Part shown: positions 58,861-64,000 of the stretch, piece by piece
How the letters are laid out: each line of letters begins with the position of its first letter
How positions within the stretch are numbered: position 1 is the stretch's first letter
Assembly (NCBI GenBank): GCA_003971905.1
Contig: RSEE01000127.1
Coordinates: 1 to 64,000 of the forward strand
DNA: 64,000 nucleotides
Origin: Moniliella sp. 'wahieum'
Lineage: Eukaryota > Basidiomycota > Moniliellomycetes > Moniliellales > Moniliellaceae
Direction: 5' to 3'
The notes under the pieces: generated by a model
The model's input: the letters and a program-made list of their open reading frames with translations, nothing else
What the model was told of the DNA's origin: nothing
The model's database searches: none
Program-made: the position numbers and the translations under genes

Positions 58861-59456
58861 GGTGTTTGACTGATGGTGGAAAGACGGATGGAGCGGGGAC
58901 GCCAACGACCCAGACGACCGCAATTGGCGAAGCCGCGCGAAGCCGCTCCGGAAGTTTGCACGCAGTTGTGGCCTACTTGTTTTTTCAGGGAGGCCATGGC
59001 GCCAGTCTGCCAAGGCAGAAGGAGAATTCCGCTCCTGACGTCATCAATAACCCTACTGTCCCTAGTTGGCCAGTCCTCGCCTGGCCCTGGCCCCACAGCG
59101 GAGGCGCAATAGCGTCATGCATCAGCCACACTGGGGAGCTGCCTAATTCTATGATCGATGATTAATGAGCCCTCGTATACGACAGACAGAATGAGAGTTT
59201 CGAGTACTCTCCTAGCCTGACTGATCCTTCCCGGCCACGCCTCTGGTCCTCAATGCCTTAACTCCAGTCTGAGGCCTTTGACCGAACATCGAAAGCACAC
59301 TGAACAATGAACTGAAGAGGTTGAGACCTATACTTGAGGAGTGGCGAGCCCTCCTGCACACGGTGTATGTACATGGGTCCCTCTTCAGTGGAGGGGGCAT
59401 GATGGATCAGCTTCGGTCCTGTTATTGAAAGCCACTCCTGGTAGCCACATCTTGTT
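58861..59456. other. OLA1 upstream region
   Basis: About 600 nt. OLA1 promoter, then unassigned DNA up to the sharp 5' edge of the decayed chromovirus. No gene seen. Confidence 0.45.
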
Positions 59457-61652
59457 CTCGCCAAGTCCAGGTCTTCCCCGGCTTTGCCAACTACTACCGT
59501 GACTTGGTCCGTTCTTTCGCCCGTATCTCAGCCACCCTCTGTCCGACCTGGCATGCAAGGACCAGCGGTTTTCTTGGACCCCAGCCTGCCAACAGGCGTT
59601 CTCACCCCACCTCCTCTGCCACTTTGATCCCACTAACCCCCTCCTCCTCGAGCCTGACGCGTCGGACGCGACGTTTGGCGCGGTGCTGAGTTAACGGTCG
59701 TTGTGGCGGCCGGTCGCCTTCCATTTTCGCGCAAGTTCACCGTGGCCGAGCTGAACTATATACCACGTCCGAAAAGGAGGTTCTGTTGGCCATCGTGGTG
59801 GCCGTGGAGGTGTAGCGCCACCATGTCGAAAGTGTTGAGACTGTGCAAGTACTTGCAGACCATGATGGGGCCATTGCTACGTTCCGCCGTCCCCGCATAT
59901 GGAACCGCCGCCTGGGCCGATGGCGCCAGACCCTGTTCCCCTACCGCCTCTTTTTGGTATGGTGTACCGTGACGGGGGCAAAGGAAGGGTGCGGCCGATG
60001 GGTTGTCGTGCCATCCCGACCTCGCTGAGGGGTCCCGGCCGGCCGACGCGGCATCCCATACTAGTGGAGCCGTGTCCGAACGTTCTGCCGCCGCCCTCAA
60101 GCTCTCGGCGGCGGACCCCGGTACACCGGCGGTAGGGCGCGTGTCTGTCGACGAGATCCGACAGTGCATTCGTCAATTGGTGCCCCGTGATCCTCGTTGG
60201 TCCCTTTCCACGGCTCCACACCCACCTCGCCATGCCTTGACGGTCGGCGACGGTGTCTTTTGCAGCAAGGTAACCAGGTCTATTACGTCCCCGGCGCCCG
60301 TCGATCCGCACTGCCATCCTCCATCAAGCCCACAACTCTGTCTTGTGGCAGGCCACGAAAAGGGTGTGACAAGACGCTGATCCTTGTCCGGCTCAATATT
60401 GGTTGCCCCCCTGTCAGCTGACGTGTGGACTTACGTGCGCTCGTGCGATCGCTGTCAACGGACCAAAGCGCATCGCCACCAGCCCGCCGGATTGCTTCAG
60501 CCCTTTCCCCCTCCCCAAAAGGCCCATGGACCCACTTAACGACGAACGACATTACCCAGCTCCCCCCGGTCCAATGGTTACGACACGATTTTGGTGGCAG
60601 TAGATTGGTTCACCAAGATGGGTCACTTCATTCCCGCCCGCACGAGACGGACACCTCACCACAGCTCGCACGCCAGTTTATACACCAATTCTTTCGCTTC
60701 ATGACCTTCCCCGAGACTTGGTGAGTGGTCAGGGACCGACCTTCACGAGCAACTTCTGGCAAGCCTTGTGTGCCAACTTGGGCATCAAATCGAGCCTCGG
60801 TACTGCGTACCACCACCCGACGAGACTGAGCACCTCAACCAGATCCTCGAACGGTACCTCTTCTGTTACCCCGAAGACTGAGCAGCAGTCCAATTGGTTC
60901 GATCTTCTCCCCACGGCCAAATTTGCCTAGAACTCGTCTTCCCACTCGAGCGCCGCCCAGTCCCCCTTTGTCCCACACTTATGGTTTACTATCCCCGGGG
61001 GGGAGTTGGAGCCCGCGGCTTCGCCCGTGCCCGACGCTCGTCATGCCTCGAGGATTTGGGTTCGGCCCAGGTGGTGGCCCTCCGGACGCTCGCCACGGCT
61101 CAAGCGCTACAAGCACTATGCCTACTAGAGAAGCGCACCGAGGCGGTTTCCTTCATTTCTGGCCAGCCTGTCTTGGTCCGCGGGGACGGGTATGTATCTA
61201 GCGAACGACCTTCTGACGGCCTCGACTATCATTACCTAGGCCCCTTTACCATTGTCCGTGCCGTGGGCCTCGCCGCATCTACCAGGTCCGTCTTCCTGAC
61301 TATATACCTATGTACCTCCATGACGTGTTTCATGTATCCCGCTTGCGTGCCTATACCCCGGGTGATGTGGTCCCTGCCCACTTGATCGAGCCCCCGCCTC
61401 CTCCCCGAATATGCTGATCATGTTGCGGTTCATCACGAGGTCGAACACGTCCTCGACTCTCGCCGCAAAAAGGGCGGTGGAGGTCGCATTGAGTACTTCG
61501 TTCACTTCCGGGGCTATCTCGTCCACGAGCGAGTGTGGGTACCCGCTGCGGACATGTCTCAAGACGCCGATCCGATGGTCTGTTTTTCGATGCCCGCCGA
61601 CTCGCCCTCTCTCGCATCCGCCGCAAGGGAGACGAGGCCTGAAAGGTGGCAA
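59457..61652 (+). pseudogene. Decayed chromovirus pol fragment (RT end, RNase H, integrase, chromodomain)
   Basis: Seen: starts abruptly in the RT/RNase H junction (VFPGFANYYRDLVRSFARIS), then RNase H LEPDASDATFGAVLS, a degraded integrase (GQGPTFTSNFWQALCANLGI near 60740), DGLDYHYLGPFTIVRAVGL, and the chromodomain (GGRIEYFVHFRGYLVHE, near 61480). Similar to the intact element but divergent in sequence, with many frameshifts and in-frame stops. Gag, protease and most of RT are absent, so it is 5'-truncated. It lies on the + strand, opposite to the intact copy. Confidence 0.85.
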
Positions 61653-61837
61653 TGTCATAGTTTGGCTGATCTTGCTCTCATTTTCAATTTCTTCGTCTCG
61701 AGCGTCTCACTCTTTCCCTCTTTCTTCCACTTCGCACCATATCCTCTGTTCTTGTTTCTTCCCCACGAACGATTGCTACATCCCTTGGCCTAATAGTCTC
61801 GACTTTGGTCTTCCTCGCCTTAGCCCCGACTGTGACA
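61653..61837 (+). repeat. 3' LTR of the decayed chromovirus
   Basis: Starts TGTCA after a GAAAGGTGGCAA purine tract and ends AGCCCCGACTGTGACA, like the intact LTR. The interior shares CACGAACGAT and TTTCTTCC stretches but is well diverged. No 5' LTR partner in the window. Confidence 0.75.
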
Positions 61838-63639
61838 GTACCGAGTAAGCATTTTTCATGGAGAGAGGGATGGACGTATAGAAAACGCCTTCGGGAATGA
61901 TGTTGGGGAGAATGAAGCCAAAGATGGCTTCCTAAATGTGACATCTACTACATGAAGACGTCGAACGCAGGAAGAAGCTGCATATTATCACATAAGTGCA
62001 CTGCGAGAAAACGGAGTTCCAATAAAGAACACGCCGGTGTGCAACGAACATCAGCCCCCCCTCCACCCCTGGAAATGACGAGAAGCGGGAGTACTTTGGC
62101 GCAGCAGGCCACACCAAAATGATGAGATTGGCAACTGTTGTAAAGGCATAGCTGCAGCATGACCTTCAGGATATTCGCATGTCCATAACGTTCATCCTTT
62201 TGTGACAGGATTGCCCCAAAAGCCAGTTTCATCCGCGCCACTTGGCTTATTTCCACTTATTCTCTGTTAATTTATGTTGATTTTCCCTGCTTCTCTTCGT
62301 TGTGCTACTTAGCCTATAGGCCCAGCTTGCGCGCTCAGCCTCGAAGGTCATTTGTTCTATTTATATAGCCTGTTGTCTCGCCTCACACTCCTCCTATTAC
62401 TCTCATCCTCCGTAAATCTCAATCCAACTCTTCGCTTTCCCGTCTACGTTCCCTATAATAATGACTCTGTTTTTGTTCTTGGCCAATGTTCTCCGCTGAT
62501 ATCTATACTTTGCATGAATGCTGCTTTGTTTGTTGACCTACAATATTCCTCAGTATCTACATCCCATCTCACTTGCTAATATAATTGTGTGGGACCAACG
62601 ATCCCATGTGTAGGCCAAAAGATATCTATCATTACCTTTGGTCACACTTATTTTGACCTCTGGATCTGATGCCTCCACACGTGTATACTCCGACTTGTCT
62701 GAACCCCAGTCTCATCCTGGTGTGGTCGAAGGCTTAAACCTCCACCACGGCCTTCGCGATGGCATTTCCATATATCTCCAACAGAGGTGTTCTCAACCCA
62801 GCCCGTTGTGTTCCTCCAAAATCTTGCACAATAGGGTCGTGACGGTGAACAGTGACTTCCGCCTAGCCTCATCGGTTTTCGGGGCCAAAGCTCACTGAAA
62901 CGATCCTAGTGACTATATCCATACCATGTGTAGAATGTAATACAGGCCGAGGGTCAAAAAATGCTGCTCCTGTTACTGCCAGGCTCGCTCATCCGGCGCG
63001 TGCTGTTAGCTCCTGCCAACCCAAGATCACGAAGGCAAAAGAGGACTTGGCCCGCGGGTCAGGACCCTCTGCATCTTCCGGCCATTCCCTTCCAAACCGT
63101 ATACAGAGTGAGTTATATACGACTAACAGCGTAGTGGGCGATGATGAAGAGAACTTTGCACCATTCTAAATGGAGATTGCTCCCATAGCATGATTCTGCT
63201 ACAGTGTTTATAGGGATCTTTTTTGTTGGCAATATTGGGGCAAAGTACTCGCGCGTCTCTGCATAACGGATTATGGGAAGACAGGCTCTTGAGTGCGTAC
63301 CTGTTAGGATCGAGGTCTGTGGACGACTGGAGTTTTTTGCAGTTGGCTCAGGGAGAGGGGGGACAAAAACACGAGGCAAAGATGCGTGCCATTCTGTTTG
63401 GGTTTCTCTACCCTCAACACAACTTTTCCTTTATTTTATCGCCGCGGTGAGCATTGAACAAGCTTGGAGCTTGATTCCTCCTGTCTTTCCTTTGTCCTCT
63501 TGTCAGCTACCGACACTGGTGCCGTCACTTCTTAAAGGGTTCTCCATTTCCCTTATCGCCCTTTTGGATGCGCTTATATATGTGTGCACAAAACATCTGT
63601 TGAGCTTTTACAAGGAGAGACCTGGAGCAAAGGGATGAT
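61838..63639. other. Gene-poor AT-richer region
   Basis: About 1.8 kb of lower GC than its surroundings, no supported gene, no clear repeat. It may be old transposon remains. Confidence 0.4.
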
Positions 63640-64000
63640 CAGGAATAGAGGTGGACCACACGCTGCGCGACGCGGGAACGCAAGAGGCGCAGAGCGCGTA
63701 CCGGCGGGTGGTGCACGAGAGCATTGCGTCACCTTTGGAACACCGGGAGAAGGAGCTGCTTCGGCTGCTGGAACAAGCAGAATGCGACAAGAACGCCAAG
63801 TACCAGGAACGCACTCAAGAGCCGTTTTCCCACTGGTTTTCACGACGCGAAGAGGATACTACGGCACCAAGACAGCGGTCAAGATAGTATTTGCGCATTG
63901 GAAGGATTTGGTTACGGAGTCTCAATGGAAATGGTTCCTCGCTCGGATTGTCTATACCACGTTCATCCGTGTTCACAGTGACGCGCTTCCTAATAGGGTA
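63640..64000 (+). mobile_element. Second copy of the RT-like element tail
   Basis: Seen: EVDHTLRDAG..., PLEHREKELLRLLEQAECD, KNAKYQ, and VSMEMVPRSD. This matches the tail at 46200-46620 in inverted orientation, about two-thirds alike in protein. The zinc-finger part found in the other copy is absent here, so this copy is 5'-truncated. It runs off the window end; its last bases (CGCGCTTCCTA) match 46195-46215 reversed. Confidence 0.6.

Overview
This window is nuclear DNA from a basidiomycete fungus. Genes have few, short introns (about 50-160 nt, usually GTACGT/GTGCGT donors). The housekeeping proteins are fungal, and the transposons are Ty3/gypsy chromoviruses. The low intron density and a ferrichrome-A-type iron cluster suggest an Ustilaginomycotina-like lineage, but the genus cannot be fixed from sequence alone.

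Layout. 1-3.6 kb: a CBS/PB1-domain membrane-tail protein. 4.5-23.4 kb: a siderophore locus in which a single-adenylation-domain NRPS (-), a methylglutaconyl-CoA-hydratase-like enzyme (+), an N5-hydroxyornithine acyltransferase (-) and an ABCC-type transporter (+) are separated by long intergenic regions, one of which carries GATA-type sites. 24-28.5 kb: a serine-rich protein with a conserved fungal motif and a newly assembled two-exon 80-residue gene. 28.7-41.7 kb: a housekeeping run with TRM61, an aminotransferase-kinase fusion, RMI1, importin alpha, TEF1 and RPS16. 41.7-46.2 kb: gene-poor DNA with a 23-nt minisatellite. 46.2-52.8 kb: a near-complete chromovirus nested in a reverse-transcriptase-like element. 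52.9-54.2 kb: an STT3 pseudogene. 55.3-58.9 kb: epsin and OLA1. 59.4-64 kb: a decayed second chromovirus and a second copy of the RT-like element tail.

A property of the whole window matters for any reader: most genes, including the essential TEF1, carry isolated one-base deletions, often in short homopolymers. These are best explained as assembly errors, so most split frames here should be read as intact genes. The STT3 copy and the second chromovirus are exceptions: they have larger deletions or loss of catalytic residues and are genuinely decayed.

How the genes work together: the four siderophore-locus genes could supply acyl-CoA (hydratase), acylate N5-hydroxyornithine (acyltransferase), assemble the hydroxamate peptide (NRPS) and move the product or an intermediate (ABC transporter). 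The ornithine N5-oxygenase they need is not in the window.
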